Shown here piece after piece: positions 1 to 13,690 of a DNA stretch of 64,000 nt. The translations under genes and the position numbers were made by a program. Below the pieces are notes generated by a model. That model was not told where the DNA came from, searched no databases, and saw only the letters and a program-made list of their open reading frames with translations. Source of the DNA: Macrothele yani (taxonomy: Eukaryota; Arthropoda; Arachnida; Araneae; Macrothelidae); the NCBI GenBank assembly GCA_039090855.1, contig CM077027.1:102590424-102654423 (forward strand), read 5' to 3'. How positions within the stretch are numbered: position 1 is the first letter of the stretch; every line of letters starts with the position of its first letter.

Positions 1-811
1 TCCTGCATTCTGCGCCAACCAGTCCTTGCACTCAACTTCCCATTGCATTGTGCCATTTCATCTTGTATACACCCAGATGATTTTCTTCTGTCACCTAGGC
101 AGTCTCTTAATTCTTCTATCATCACTTGCTGTTGTGCACCTTTTTCTGCCTTTACCAGTCTGGTTTTGTAGTGACTGAGTCTCCTTATACCTCTTCAAAA
201 ATTTAGAAATGCCACCTTTGGATAGGTTTCCACCAATTTTTCTTCGAATTTCTTCATAACCGAAGCCTTGTTCACTTAATAGTACTTACTTTACATCGCT
301 TTTTGGGTGACCAGTCAACTCTTTTCGCCATTTCTTTAATTTCATTACATTTTACAAGCGCACTAAATGAAAGAACACACACACACAAAAAAAAAGCAAC
401 CAACCTGATAGCAATCACATAACACACTGACAAATGTCCTCCTCTCAGCTCCAATACATGACATTAAAAGCTCAATCCTACTGTGACCTGATTGGCTCAT
501 TGCCAAAACAAGATGACACCTGATTGGCTCTCTAAACACTCATGCTCATTGGCTACATTCAAATGAAGGAAAGCTACTTCATATTAATCTAAGCAAGTTT
601 TGCTTCCTTTTTCTGGTTATTTGGCTATAACTTTTCATAGAATACAGATAATTGAACAAACTTTGTTGCATTACATTTTTGATGAAATTATCTTTCCATT
701 GATATATAATTTCATGGTATTACTAAAAAAAAAAAAAAAGTGGTGTTATGAGCCATCATACCTCAAAAATATACTTTTTCTAAAAGGTTTCCACAATTTT
801 GGCCACTACTG
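1..811 (-). mobile_element. Tc1/mariner element, truncated by window start (N-terminal half, decayed)
   Basis: The right part of a Tc1-type transposon. The terminal repeat at about 640-811 ends in GGCCACTACTG followed by TA (812-813), and the same terminus borders the copy at 42135-46561. On the minus strand, 350 down to 1 encodes the paired-type helix-turn-helix of a Tc1 transposase (WSPKKRCK, then GFSYEEIRRKIGGN and GISKFLKRYKETQS in successive frames). Frameshifts, including one after KKRCKV, make it inactive. The catalytic half lies outside the window. It represents the same family as the 42 kb copy. Confidence 0.85.
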
Positions 812-813
812 TA

Positions 814-2380
814 TATGTACTTTAAATTACTCTCTTTTTCTCAAAAGGATTAGAAAACGCTAATATATTCATAGAACTAATACTTGTTTTCAACAAGTGT
901 AAAATTCTACCAGATGACCTACTGGTCTTGATCATGAAAAATGTCTCAAAAAAAATCTGACTCACTGTAATTTTAAAAATGCTATTATATAGTACGTATT
1001 TTTAGATGTATTCAAATGAATGCCCTTCATTTAGCGAGTAATATGAATCAACATTCAAGAATTATACATTTTCAGAAAGACGGGTCTCCAGTATACCCAA
1101 GTGGGCCCTTGCACCAAAAAATCTACCACCAGTATACCCAAGTAAAGCTTTACACGAACAGGACTTTTCCTACTTCTCAGTGAATCCTAGTGATGGAATC
1201 CTTCATATATTTTATCACAAGTGGCTTGGGTGACTTGAATTTACGTAACTGACGTGAATTGATGTGGTGTGCAATTGATGTAATTGACATTTTTACATCA
1301 ATTGCACAAGTTTTGAACTGTGTGTGTTCCTAATTTTTCTTCTGAATAAAATATTATTCATTATTGTACTGGGCATGAATATTTTCCCAACAGAAGTGTA
1401 GTTTTTCTTTTTATGTTTAATAAAACTATGTTAATGACCATTTATTGGAGTTAGTTAAGGTGTTGAAAGTGCAGAGACACTATTGGACTTCACAGTTCAG
1501 CCATGGGGGACCAAACATGATTTATGTGAAATCCATGGTTAGCCATTTTGGGTTGTATCGATACCACCACTAAATCAAATGCAGCACTATCTCATCCAAT
1601 AACATGGAACACAACAGTACAAATCAGTGCAAAGAGAAGTTGATTGCAAACGATTGGGGCAGAAAGTACTGGCACATATAATGCATAAAAACTTATGTGC
1701 AGTTTCAAAATTTAAGTAAACTTCTTAGTAAAGTAAGGTCAAAAAATTTTTTTGTTAGCTCAAATGGTGACATCCCTTTAGTGGAACCAAAAAACAATGC
1801 AAAATCAGCATTAGTCCTTATAAATTTACACTAGTATACATTATGATGAGAAACTTATCTATGAAGTCTTTGGAAATTTAAATTTACATATATTACAATG
1901 ATTGTTTTCTACTTTGAAAACAGATTCTATCGTACAAAAACAGTTGAAATTACAAGACAATAAAGAATATAACTCCTAATAGTGTGTCTGTTTTAGTACA
2001 ATAATCAGTTTTCATTCTCAAGTAGTCACTCTCATGACCAAGAAATCTCAATATAACTGATGGTAACAGCTCTCCAAACAAAATCATGCACAAATAAACT
2101 GCTGATGATTGTGACTGTCAATAATGGTATTAACTACACGACATTGCTGCACCACAACATTGTTTTAAAATAGCTTCATATGCTTGATGGTGACAAAAAT
2201 TTTTGTCAATAATGCAGTGCACCCACAGACTGAATACTACAGATAAATCAATGAAGAAATATTCCTCATAATACATGGAAAAATCGATATAATATTCAAA
2301 GCAAACAGAATATAAATTCTGAATTTGCTTGTAGCACTTACTGGTCATCCATGTAACACCTCTCAGAAAACTTGAAAATT
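814..2380. other. No gene recognised
   Basis: AT-rich DNA with short A and T runs and no exon-like or transposase-like reading frame. Around 1236-1310 there is a cluster of short repeats of a TTGATGTAATTGAC-like word in both orientations, which could be a small hairpin. Confidence 0.5.
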
Positions 2381-2385
2381 TCATC

Positions 2386-2458
2386 GTCCTGGAGCGGGAA
2401 TCGAACCTGCATCTCCCGATTTCCGTTTGAGTATGCTAACCGTTACTTCACCCAGGAC
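2386..2458 (-). repeat. tRNA-like segment (SINE head or tRNA pseudogene)
   Basis: The minus strand folds partly like a tRNA. A perfect 7-bp acceptor pairing joins GTCCTGG (2458-2452) to CCAGGAC (2392-2386). There is a box A-like stretch GTAACGGTTAGCA and a good box B (GGTTCGATTCCCG). The anticodon stem does not form well and the residue before the likely anticodon is not T, so a working tRNA is unlikely. No clear A-tail follows, so the SINE body may be degraded. Confidence 0.5.
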
Positions 2459-2460
2459 AG

Positions 2461-3634
2461 TGAAGTTCCAAGCACCTGCGACTAAGTAAACTTAGCTTAG
2501 GAATCTGAACATCCTAAATTTTTCACTACTCGAAGCATCGTTGCTTTCGGATGATGACTGCAATGAAAAATAGTTAGTTGAGACTAGTCTGGGTGTATTA
2601 CCTGCGGGAGTACTGAAAGTTTCTCAATTGAGTGGTTCTGTTCCTTTGTTCTTCATCTGTTCGATGTTATGGCGTACTTTCATGAAATCATCCAAAAAAT
2701 ATTTGGTAAATACTTTTAATCTTAACAGTAGGGTTTGATTTTAATATAAGCTCACTGTCATAAGATTTCTTCATTCAAATATTATAATTTCACCCTTTCT
2801 TGTTGCATGGTATTTTCTTCATTGTTGGCTCATAGAATGTTCCTTTGCTTCGTGCTGTCCACGGCGACAACCAGTTACAAGTTTTTTACTGCTGTTCGTG
2901 TTTTTACTTCAGTTCACGATTTTACTTCAGCTCAAGATTTCACCTCACGCTATTCATCATACACAAAACCTTTCCAAATGAAATGAAGATTAAGCACTAC
3001 AACAATAGTCCGGTGTGAATTATGCAACAGAACTGAAACTAGGTAAGCACATATTAATGACTTTAATTCCATTATTTGAAAACATAAAAACCAAGTTCTA
3101 ATGCATTTTGTTATATATAACATGCTCTCACGGGTAGTCAACTTCTTCATGAATAACGTGTGAAACAGTATTACATCCGTCACAATTATTTTGTTGAGAT
3201 ACTAAAGAGTAACATAAGCCACATATTAATGGTTCGGTTTATTTGTTTAGCAGACTAACAAAACGTAAGTCGCACTATCAGTTCATCTAGGACTAGTGTT
3301 TTTTATTACCAGCCTATGAACAAGGAAAATGACACGAAATTCTTTGCCATAATTAGCATGTCTTCTAAAAATTGCCACTTAGTGACAAATCAGATATAAG
3401 AAAAACAGCAAAATATACAAGTAACACTGGATATGGTTACTGGTATCTCATACAAAAAGATTATTTGTTTTTGTCTTGACTGCTGCAAACTTACAGTACA
3501 TGGAATATTACAAACACTCATTTAAGGCCCTTGGCTGGAAGTTTATCATTGGAAAAGCAGATAATATACAATATGTAGATCAGGCACAGAAACAAGAGGG
3601 AAGCCATGGTCCCTTTGAGAGTTTATGGAATTAA
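2461..3634. other. No gene recognised
   Basis: AT-rich sequence. The only local structure seen is a short serial repeat of ACTTCAG-T/C-TCA words at 2895-2945. No coding signal or splice-bounded frame was found. Confidence 0.45.
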
Positions 3635-3639
3635 ATTTT

Positions 3640-4206
<567 letters not shown>

Positions 4207-4599
4207 ATCCACTGTACATATTTTTTTGTTAAGGTTCAAGTTTCTGACCCATCAGAACTGAAAGGTTGCACTGACTAAACATTTTTCTGTTTTAATATAA
4301 TTAAATTTTAATGTTCCTTACTTTGGGTGCAGTCTGTGTTACACTTATACATACTTGTTACAGTAATTTAAATCTTGATAGTTTTCTTCAATTTTGTCAC
4401 AGGATATGAACGTTGACTCATAAAACTTATTTTCATTCAAATGATGTGCACTCATCTCTTTATGTCTGTTAATTTAAGCTACACTTTTATGTGAGTTCTT
4501 TTTTGAGAGTCCAACCTTGATGTGAATACTCTTTATCACATTTATATCTTTCCATCACAAAATGAATTTTTCCTTCCAACTGAAATAGTAGTAGCAGAG

Positions 4600-5460
4600 A
4601 TTTTGAGCAAAAAATGTGAATCTATATTACTATCAACTAAAAGGGAAATTTAAAAAAAAGCTGGAAAATGTGTGGGAAATCATGGTCATCAATATATTTC
4701 TCCTTGAAAGAAAAATAAAAAGAAAGAAAAGAAAGAAAAGAAAAAGACTTGCTCAAAAGCAAATATAGGTTTACAGAACATAATGTAAAAAAATCAACAC
4801 CAAGAAAACCTGACATATAAATGCATATCTTGGCAATGTTACAAATTATTTGCTACAAAAAGAATGTTTCCAATCAACAGACTCAAATATAAATAGTGTG
4901 ACAGATACATTATATTGCTATGCTACCTAGAGCGGAAAATTGTAGTCCTGGAAAACTAAAAAGTATGTGAATAATCTTGGCTGTAAGATACCCACTGCAA
5001 TCAATATTTTTCAAATTCATCTTCTGGAAATATAAGTATGCCAAATTCAAAGGACCTCCAAGAGAAACCTTAAAAATTAGAGAAACGTACGAGTGTTCAA
5101 ATAATTTTTCAATCTGAACAGATATATATGAAATAAACACGAAAATTAGACTACCTAGCGGGAAAATTCTGCATCAGAAAAAAGGTGGAAAATGCTTGAA
5201 AAAAGTTAAGTAAAATTACTGCTACCTGAGGAGAAAAAAAAATCAAATGAGTTCATATATTTACACCACTTCACACCACTACAGATTTTTACCCCTTTGC
5301 AGAAAAATGAAAATGTTTAGAAAACAGAAAGTGCAATGAAACTTGTGGGCACTGTTCCAAAAATCCAAAGCAAAAACAATTTTCCTATCTGACTTTTACA
5401 AGTGAAGATAACATACCAAACACGTTTTAGATGCTTATAGCATTTGACATGAAACCTGTA
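4600..5460. repeat. Degenerate copy of the CCCCTAGCGG dispersed repeat
   Basis: Contains decayed versions of the box that defines the array at 13880-15480: ACCTAGAGCGGAAAATTG (4924), ACCTAGCGGGAAAATTCTGC (5153), ACCTGAGGAGAAA (5224) and ACCCCTTTGCAGAAAAATG (5290). These are separated by AAATTAGAGAAACG- and GAAAATGTTTAG-like spacers. No coding function seen. Confidence 0.55.
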
Positions 5461-5521
5461 CTTTTAGAGGATGACTTTGAAAAAAAGCATGAAAAACTTC
5501 ATTCTCATGATTAGTCCCTCT

Positions 5522-5524
<3 letters not shown>

Positions 5525-5575
<51 letters not shown>
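5525..5575. repeat. (CA)n microsatellite
   Basis: An uninterrupted run of about 25 CA units between AT-rich flanks. Confidence 0.97.
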
Positions 5576-5577
<2 letters not shown>

Positions 5578-5579
5578 GT

Positions 5580-6990
5580 CTATTCTGGGCTGCAGATTCA
5601 TAATAAATGGCATGTCTATCACTGGGCAGGGGGAAAAAAGGAAAAAAACATTATATAAGGAGAGAGATTTTTCTTTTTGTTCTTCAAAGTCCAAAAATCA
5701 AATGAACAAACAAATGTATGTTTTGGTATAATACCCCACTTAAGAAAGATTTGGCACAACCTCTAAACAAGTCTTACACACTGCTCGTTTTCATATGCGA
5801 GTATAACGCAATAAAGTGGAGGTTAAAATTGTGTGAAAAGTTTTGTTTACTTAAAAATAATTCAAATGGCCATTCTCTCAGTTGTTGTGATAAAATAGAA
5901 GACACATTGAAACATATTAAAGAACAATAATTTATTATCACAGGTTCACCCCCACTCAGCATGGCATTTGTACACACACACCAGCACCTGGCTTTTATAT
6001 TGGTGAACACAGAAAACTGGGAAAAAATAGCTCACCTGTTAAATGCCTATATCTTATATTGTACATCAAAAGTTACTATACAAAGAAAATGTACAATTCT
6101 TATTTCCCATAATTTCAATATTTAAAATGCAGAATATACAAGCTAAATATTATTTAACTACATCAGATATTCAATTCATCTGTAGCATTTTTCCAAGTTC
6201 AAAACAGAAAGTTTCTTTACAATTATTTTCATTTAAGATATTCCAACAATCACATCATACTTCCCTTCACATACAAGCACACTAAGCTTTAAACAAATTT
6301 AATGACATAAAAATGGAATGTAAAATGTTATCCAAAAGCAGCTATGGATTTTTGAACATTCAGAAAAAGCAAATACAAGCAAACAAACAGTGAGAAGTAT
6401 GCAAAGATAATGAGTTATTCCAACTAAATACCTGAAATGCAGAGCAATAAAGCATTTTTTTCAAACATGTCTTCAAATTCAGTATAATTGCATGCAAACC
6501 TTCCTTAAAAAAATTTTCACACAGCACAGACCTACTAGTTATCACATTTTTCTGGTATTTCTAAAAACACCTGCCCTCTGAATAAATCACATTAAAAGAA
6601 ATTCACATATTTAATTAATAACAAACAAAACTACAGATGTTTCGAGTTTGATTATTTAAAAAAAACTTCTCAAAAGGTAAAATTCCATAAAAAAATTTAA
6701 GTTTGCACCAATTTCAAGAATATTTTAATCCACAATAAATATCAGTAAAGCTAGTAAACCCAGGCTGTGTTACTGAAAAAATAAATAAAAATAAAAAAAT
6801 AAAACCAGATTTAAAAAAAAAAAAAGAAAATATGAGATTTAAGGATGCCTGTTTTATAACACAGATCTGAATAAAGCAAAACATTCCAGGGAAATACACA
6901 CCCACAAATAAGACATGAAATACAATAAAAAATTTGCAAATATCACAACAAAATACAACTGAATGCAGCATGCAATTATTCACAAATTAA
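5580..6990. other. No gene recognised
   Basis: Very AT-rich DNA rich in short A tracts. No splice-bounded exon, transposase motif or terminal repeat was recognised. It lies downstream of the PDCD10 stop and is probably intergenic. Confidence 0.45.
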
Positions 6991-6998
6991 ACTTTAAG

Positions 6999-7220
6999 CT
7001 GCCATTGCAGCAGAGTGGTCAGTGGTGAGGGCTTCTGGCTGGGGAGCCTGGATTCAAGTTTTAAAATTAAGCATGGGTGGTGTGCCCTATGACACTACCA
7101 GTTCTGTCCCTTTCCCGGAACCAATGCCCCTAAATTAGGCAGGCAACTCCACTCCTTATAGCCCTTAACTGACAACAAAAGCCATTAAACCCAGGAGCAA
7201 AAAAAAAAAAAAAAAAAAAA
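6999..7220 (+). mobile_element. tRNA-derived SINE with poly(A) tail
   Basis: The head carries a degenerate box A (GCAGAGTGGTCAGTGGTGAGG) and a box B-like GGATTCAAG. The unrelated body includes CCCTAAATTAGGCAGG and ends in about 20 A. The CTAAATTAGG word is shared with the SINE-like segments at 21637 and 55768. Length (about 220 bp), pol III boxes and A-tail fit a SINE mobilised by a LINE. No protein is encoded. Confidence 0.7.
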
Positions 7221-8090
7221 GACAACATTTATTATCTTGTTCTTGCAGATGTGTTTTGCTTTTGTAGTCATATACACCACAAATGTTACAGCTTTAACAT
7301 TTTCTGACCAGTTTAATCTCAATTTAGCGCACATACTCCTTTCCTTTTTAAAAAAAAAAAAATTTTTTTTAGGAAGCATTCAAGTACTATGAATGAAAGC
7401 AACAAAATAGCCTGTTAGCAAATCAATGTCTATTATAATCATTGTGCTTCAACCTTATATTCCTTGAAGCATTATCAAAAGTTAATTACACAGAAATTTA
7501 ATGAGCAAAAAAGGCTAGAGATTTATACTTTTAACACCAGTCTATTTGAACTATGAGCTGGTTTTTTGGAAAATGACCGATTTCCCTGCAAATAATTATC
7601 TGCTTCAAATGTATTATCACTTTCTAACAGATGATACCCATTCCTCGATATCATTCAATAACACAATGCCAAAAAATGCAAAACCACAGATTTTAATTTA
7701 GTGACTGCACAAATACTTGTAACATACAGTAAGAATAATACAATACATATTCTTTAAGATAACTACTAATGAAAACAAAATTAAACATATGGTGTAAAAT
7801 ATCCATTAATATGCAAATGTATCATTTTTAATTGAAATTTAAGCATAATGGTAACAGCATTGTGCAGTCAATCCATGCACTACCATAGCAACATCAGTTG
7901 CCTTGATGAAAATGGCCACTCTGCAGCCTCAAATGTCTGAGTTACCAACCATGATTTATTCTCTTTCTTTTAAGTCTTGGTTTTTATGTGATGCTCTTTA
8001 GCTACAATGGATTTTTCAGGCATACAAATCAATTACAAGTTCATAATTTGTGGGTGAAAGAAAGCCTATAGTGATACATAATTTGGCATG
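7221..8090. other. No gene recognised
   Basis: AT-rich DNA including an A/T-run hairpin at about 7350-7370. No coding potential seen. Confidence 0.4.
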
Positions 8091-8592
8091 AAGTATGCTA
8101 CAACACAGTGTCCATTTTGGCATGGACAGAAGCCAATGATTTCCCTCAAGAATCATGCAGTTAATATACTGCATGAGAATGTCAAACTTTTAGAGACATA
8201 ACATTATAGAAGTCAAGTAAGTTTTGCAGTATAATCTGAGCTTCTCAAGTACAGTCCACAGTATCTGCATGGAAGCCAATAAATTTTGCTGTCTTTACAT
8301 GCTGTCAAATAAAATCTATTCATCAGCCTTGCTGAAGAATTACTGCTTCTTAACAAATGCTAGATCCACTGTTTCCATATGAAGCACCCAGAGAATATTC
8401 TTAATTAAAAGTGCCTAGCACCTACATTATGAATATATTCAGAAACAGCAATAAGTTTTTTTTTTAATTCTATGTACCACATGCATTCTAGATGTCTCAA
8501 AAGCCTATAAGCAAATCCATTACTTAAAGAAACAAAAAAAAAACAAAAAAAAGTATGCTACAACACAGTGTCCATTTTGGCATGGACAGAAG
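8091..8592. repeat. 42-bp perfect direct repeats flanking an A-tailed segment
   Basis: The same 42 bases occur at 8091-8132 and 8551-8592 (beginning AAGTATGCTACAACACAGTG). The segment between them (8133-8550) ends in an A-rich run just before the second copy. The arrangement resembles a retroposed, A-tailed insert with an unusually long target duplication. No ORF is present inside. Confidence 0.6.
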
Positions 8593-11037
8593 TTACATAC
8601 ATGCATTTGTATTTATATGGTTACAAATGCCCTATAAGATTTGTATGGTTATAAATGTTTCATAATGTTTATAGATCCAGGACCATGTAAATGTTCAAAA
8701 CAGCTAAAAAGCAAGCCTCTGATAATTCAATTTAGTTAGCTAGCACTTAAAAAGTTGTCATTAGCTCATCTTCACAGATATATCACGAAAAATTACTTAA
8801 CTCAAAATGTTCAATGAGAGCCATTCACACTATATACACTCACCTCACTGCCACTTCAAATGTGTTACAGGCAAAAATATAATAAAAAAAATGACACATA
8901 ACTGACTAAACTAAACCCAGGAACACTGAATGGAAATAAATGTCTAACTAGAAGAGTACTCATGAAATTCCAAATCAATTCACATGAAGAATTATAAATA
9001 TATCAGCACAAAGCATAATCCCTCAGGTTCAGAAATAACCACAAGAATTGCACTTCAACATCAGCTGGGGAGAAAAAAAGTTGATATTTTATTATACTAT
9101 CACTTCATCTCCAAATTTTTTCTTCCTTTATTTTGTACACAACTCATGTTAAAGAAAAATTACACAAAACTGTATTTTGAATATTCTTACATACATCATT
9201 AGATATTGATCAAGAAATGTGAAAACCAATTTGCATCACATGACATTTTTGTGCCAACTTAAGAACTCTAGTAATAACAGTAGGAAACATGGTATTCTTT
9301 TATTTCACTATTTCTCAAGAAAGTAGACGATGTTTTGGCTGATAAAATAATTTACACACTTCCATAGAGAAATAAAAGAAATGCATGCATATTAATGCAA
9401 ACATCACATCTGCTCTTTTGCTTCACAAGTACTTTCACACAATGTACTCACTGAACTAAACCCATGATAGCTAGCCCAAGTTTTCTATGAACAGGAAAGT
9501 CAGGATTGTCTCATGTAGCCTTAACATCAGCCCAGAATTTTCTCCTGTGTAGGAAAAACTGCCCTAGAACAGTCTAATTTTTTTCTTAAAATGTAATCAC
9601 TAAATCTACACTCCATCCTCTTAACTAATCAGTCTCTAATTATCCTGGGAAAAATGTGTATAATCTCATGACTGAGGATAAACACTTGAAAACTTTCTGT
9701 ATATTATAAAACTACTACATGAGTAACCAAATAAAAGTCAAAATTTTGCACTTTCAGTCAATCATTGAACCATAAATTGCATTTGTGTGTGTTTAGCAAC
9801 TCAGAGTTCTAAAATTTATTGTTTCCAATTTTCATACAAAACAACTTGACAAGATTTGCGAACAGTAAACACCACTACTACTGATGACACTAATCATACA
9901 TCACAAGTCTGACTTGATGTATGTCAAAGCAAGTTCACAGATGACCAAAAAAAAAAAAAAAAAAAAGACTGTATTTGCAAATTATTATTCTGACAATATA
10001 TTTGAAATTATATCCCCCTTCTTTTCAAGACACATTAAAATGGCTTGTTTGCTAATTTATGACAATTTTATTCCACTATGAGAAAAAAATAATAGGCAAT
10101 GATAGCTTAACAAGTTTAGGAAGTGGGTGGACTGATGCTAATCTTCAGATGACTTGCTCACAAGTCTACATGGTTTCTTACTGTTGTCACAAGTCTACAT
10201 GGTTTCTTACTTTTTCTTCTCATAATCACATGTCATTGTCTTACAGCACATAGTGGTCATGTGTCAAATGAAAGACCAATAGAGTTTGTCCATGTGTGTG
10301 TGTGTAAAAGGGGAGGTGTTCTGACACCCAGCTTTTTTCTTCCTATATGTTTAATTACAGCAGTTTGGTTAGGGCACATGCTTAAACTTAATGCCACCAA
10401 TATAATATTCTTGCTAATCATAGTGAACATCTCCAACAGAATGGTTTTCCCTTCAACTTACATCAGTTCCTTTTTCAGAAAACATTACTATTTGACTCAT
10501 GCTGGTCAGACTTACTCTAAGTTAATTAAGGCTGATGACATGATTACATATACCAAACACAAAGAAAAAATTTGGCTTTAACATCTTATTGGTTTTAAAA
10601 TTTTGTTCAGAGGAAATGATGAGGACACTAAATGAATAAAAAATGTAGTTCCACATTTTCAATGTAATTAATATAAAAACTACAAGACCATGAAGTGCAG
10701 TGTCTAAGACATTAACTGATGCAATAAATTGTTTTGTGAAATATTTTTGGAAAACCTGCATTAGTTACTAGAAAAAAGTATAATGCCATTATATACCTCA
10801 CTTTTTTGGAGAAGATGGAGGCATTATCAAGCATAAAACATAAGTAATACAACAACTTTGGGTCTGGTTAAATCGTATTTATAACTTTCTACACTGAATT
10901 TTTTTTAACAACATCTGGTTATATTCCCACTGGAGTACAAAATAGAAAAGCAAAAGGGGGAGGAGGCAGATGTACAATTAGAGACACAGAACTCATATTC
11001 TTTCTTGAATAAATTCTTACTGTGGAAGTAAAAGCAA
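8593..11037. other. Downstream flank, no gene recognised
   Basis: AT-rich DNA left of the PDCD10 3' UTR candidate. It contains a 28-bp tandem duplication at about 10162-10216 (CAAGTCTACATGGTTTCTTAC twice) and a long A run at 9951. Some of it may be PDCD10 3' UTR if a distal poly(A) site is used. Confidence 0.4.
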
Positions 11038-11303
11038 TTTATTGTTTACTCCTTATCAGTCATATTCACTCTCATTATACAATTTTTTTTAAGGAAATAA
11101 CCATATGCACTTATATCAGAAATGTCAACAAGTCTTTTCTCAAAGAAAAAAATGTGATAAATACCACACAAAGCTCTCAATTTCTTACATAAACTCTGGA
11201 TTCAAAAATTTCTTGATAACACTAAAAAGAAAATTGAGTAATGGCATTTCATAGACCCCAGTTCACAACATCTTAAAAAACCACATATCAGAAGAAGGCA
11301 AAA
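11038..11303 (-). other. Probable PDCD10 3' UTR with candidate poly(A) signal
   Basis: After the stop codon at 11304 the minus strand has an AATAAA hexamer at 11043-11038, about 260 nt downstream. Other AATAAA-like hexamers occur further left, so the true cleavage site cannot be fixed from sequence alone. Confidence 0.35.
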
Positions 11304-11388
11304 TCAATCACATTTCTGTTTCACAGTTACCATGATTAAGTTGGTTTGATGAATCAAACAGATGGCACTGAGGAAAACAGCCTGTGAT
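11304..11388 (-). CDS. PDCD10: PDCD10/CCM3, last coding exon (C-terminus)
   Basis: Terminal coding exon of programmed cell death 10, an adaptor that joins GCKIII kinases (STK24/25/26) to striatin/STRIPAK and CCM2 complexes in the cytoplasm. On the minus strand an acceptor (CTTTCTTTGCAG) precedes the exon. It completes a split CAA codon and reads QSQAVFLSAICLIHQTNLIM, then VTVKQKCD and TGA at 11306-11304. The family signature at this point is an F-V-S-A then LIHQTNLI run close to the stop, which matches. The two-base carry-over from the previous exon keeps the frame. The last residues differ from the vertebrate tail, as expected between phyla. The exon was called from splice sites plus family similarity; it is too short to show as a long ORF. 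Confidence 0.9.
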
Positions 11389-11954
11389 CTGCAAAGAAAG
11401 AAGTTTGAGTTACTTTACCATATTAATAAAATTTCCTTAACTTAAATGATATAAACCTGTATGATATAAATTCACACTTTTTAATGCTGTCATTTTTGGC
11501 ATGGCTCCCCAGGAACAGAACTGCAATGCACATGGCAATTAAAGGCATTCCCTTCCTCCCAATTTCTAATAACTCTGATCAGAATGAATAAGAATATGAT
11601 CAGAATTCAAAGAATTTGCCATTAATTAGTTGAGTAAACAAATTTTACATGGAAATTTATAAGATACTCACATTAAACAAAATTTCTAATCTTACAACAA
11701 ATTACAACTGCATGAATGAAAAAAAAAACTTTTATGGAGCACAAATTCTTCATTTGCAAAAACTTCCATTCTTTTTTAAATACAGCAGATGCTGCCTAAT
11801 GTGCTCACACCACACTTGCATGTGATTCGATAACAACAACCAACAATATGAAAATCTCAGCGCTAATAATGTTTATTGACATAACGTAGCAAGCACATTA
11901 TTGATAAAAACTGCATTATATTTGCGGATACACTCTATAAACATTACTGATCAT

Positions 11955-12190
11955 GTGAGGAACTAAGATGTGTTGCAGATGTTGTAATGTGAGACAAAAT
12001 GTGTTAGTAAGGTGGAGACTAATATTCTTAGATGGTTTCGGCCATGTTGAAAGAATGAGTGATGAGATGCTTATAAGAGAAGTTTTTCAGCCCAAGTGGC
12101 AGGAAAGAAAGGTAGAGGAAGGCCAAGGAAATCATGGGAGGACCAGATTCAGGAGTGTCTGCAAGGGAAAAGGATTATTAGTATGAAGTA
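11955..12190 (+). mobile_element. LINE ORF2 C-terminal fragment
   Basis: Translation gives GFGHVERMSDEMLIREVF, with the upstream frame reading an L-RW-like stretch. It is followed by a GR-PR-K/SW-like basic segment in a shifted frame. The (W/G)FGHV-x-RM motif plus the basic tail is the usual C-terminus after the reverse transcriptase of many LINEs. The fragment is short, 5'-truncated and frameshifted. The exact clade cannot be stated. Confidence 0.6.
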
Positions 12191-12380
12191 CAAAAGGTCT
12201 TGTCTGCGGCATGTAATGGATGTCAGTGAAGCTTGAGCTGTGTGCAGAGATTGCTGTAAATGATGACATTTGATACAGCAACAGTAAATAAATACTAGTT
12301 CCATCAGTTAAATCTTTACCTCATAGACTGTCTTTCTTTGAAGAGCTAACCTCTGAATCTCAGAGAACAGTTTAATGATA

Positions 12381-12402
12381 TGTATGTATGTATGTATGTA
12401 CA
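12381..12402. repeat. (GTAT)n microsatellite
   Basis: Five tandem GTAT units immediately left of the hAT terminus at 12409. Confidence 0.9.
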
Positions 12403-12699
12403 TAAGAACATGGTTCGTACTCATTTTCAGAAATTGAAAATAAGGAGTTTCTAAGGACTTTTTAAGGACCTTAATTAATTTCATAAGGAGTTATAAGTCA
12501 ATTTTTACCACTTTTAAAAGGGCATTCATATTGTAACATGATTTTTAATCATTGATAATAAATTATCACATATTCGTAAACAAAAACAAATGTTGCATGT
12601 GATTACTGTATTTAATTAAATTAAAAATTTACAAGGTACAATTATATGTTAACAAGCCTTTAATAAAAAAGAAATTAATTTTTAAATTCTTTTTTGATT

Positions 12700-13690
12700 T
12701 CTATCTTTGAATCAGTGGCTTCAAGTTCTATTTTTTCTCTTTCAGTAATTTTCGAAAATTCTTGCATTTTATAAAAAGATTGACATCTCTGAAAGCTTCG
12801 GCTTATTCAGCCATGTTATTAAGAGACTTTTCCAACTGGATTAAATCCTTTTAGTTTTTAACCCTTTGTTTTTTTCTCTTTCCTGAGATTACAGGCTCTT
12901 TCTTTTCATTCTTTTGCTCTTCCAAATGTTGCATATATCTATGGCAAGCAGAAGATACTGAAGCTCGCAACTCCTTTGTAAGCTCTACATTGTGAATTCC
13001 CCCACAAAAATTAATATGATCATAAACAATTCTTTGGCTTATTTATGCACAAATTTTATTTTAAGTTTTCTACTTGTATCTGCCTACTAACAGAAAAAAC
13101 CCCTTCGACTGTTGCTTGGCCATGTGACAACACTAACAACATTTTTATCACATTCCAAAGATCATCAAAACCTTTTGATAAGTATTTAGCTAAGAAAGCA
13201 TCTAATTTGGTTTCAGAGGCATTAAAATCAGAAAAATTAGTAGTCTCTTTTTGCTTCATTCATTAAGAAGCCTCTAAATTGAAATAGAATATTTTCACAT
13301 TGTTGCTCTTCTAATTTTATAACTTCACTCAGATGGAAAAGGATTTTTTTCATCTTGGCTAAACAATCAGTATCATTGTCTGCCATTCTTTTGGAGTCTA
13401 AGCAAACTAATTGCGTACAATTGAATAATTGACTGGGCATTTATCAAGAAGATTTGATGACATAGTTAAATAAATTTTTGGCAATCATCTTTAAGTGAAA
13501 GAACTTCATTTTTAGCAACCTTTTTCATTTTCTGTAGATGATTTACAATTTTGTCACTTGCGAATCCACAACTGATATCACTAGTTTTCGAAAAGCCCAA
13601 CTTGTTATCGAAATTTGAACAGGATCTTCTCATTGTAGCAAAAAACTTACTCACTCTCCATCTTCATCATAGCAAATGGCATACAGTAAA
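12700..13690 (-). pseudogene. hAT transposase, C-terminal ruin
   Basis: Read on the minus strand in three frames from 13654 down. Blocks include SKRMADNDTDCLAKM, FNASETKLDAFLAKYLSKGF, LWNVIKMLLVLSHGQATVEG then VFSVSR, and further down QRIVYDHINFCGGIHN. The LSHGQA-x-VE-x-(G/V)FS motif is the signature of the C-terminal hAT dimerisation/catalytic region in one large animal hAT group. Frameshifts and a stop after QIQVENLK show it is dead. The N-terminal zinc finger and the first catalytic residues were not found. It belongs to the element 12409-15798. Confidence 0.8.

Noticed and set aside
2386..2458. Functional tRNA gene
   Set aside because: Acceptor and T arms are good but the anticodon arm does not pair and the position before the anticodon is not T; kept only as a tRNA-like repeat.
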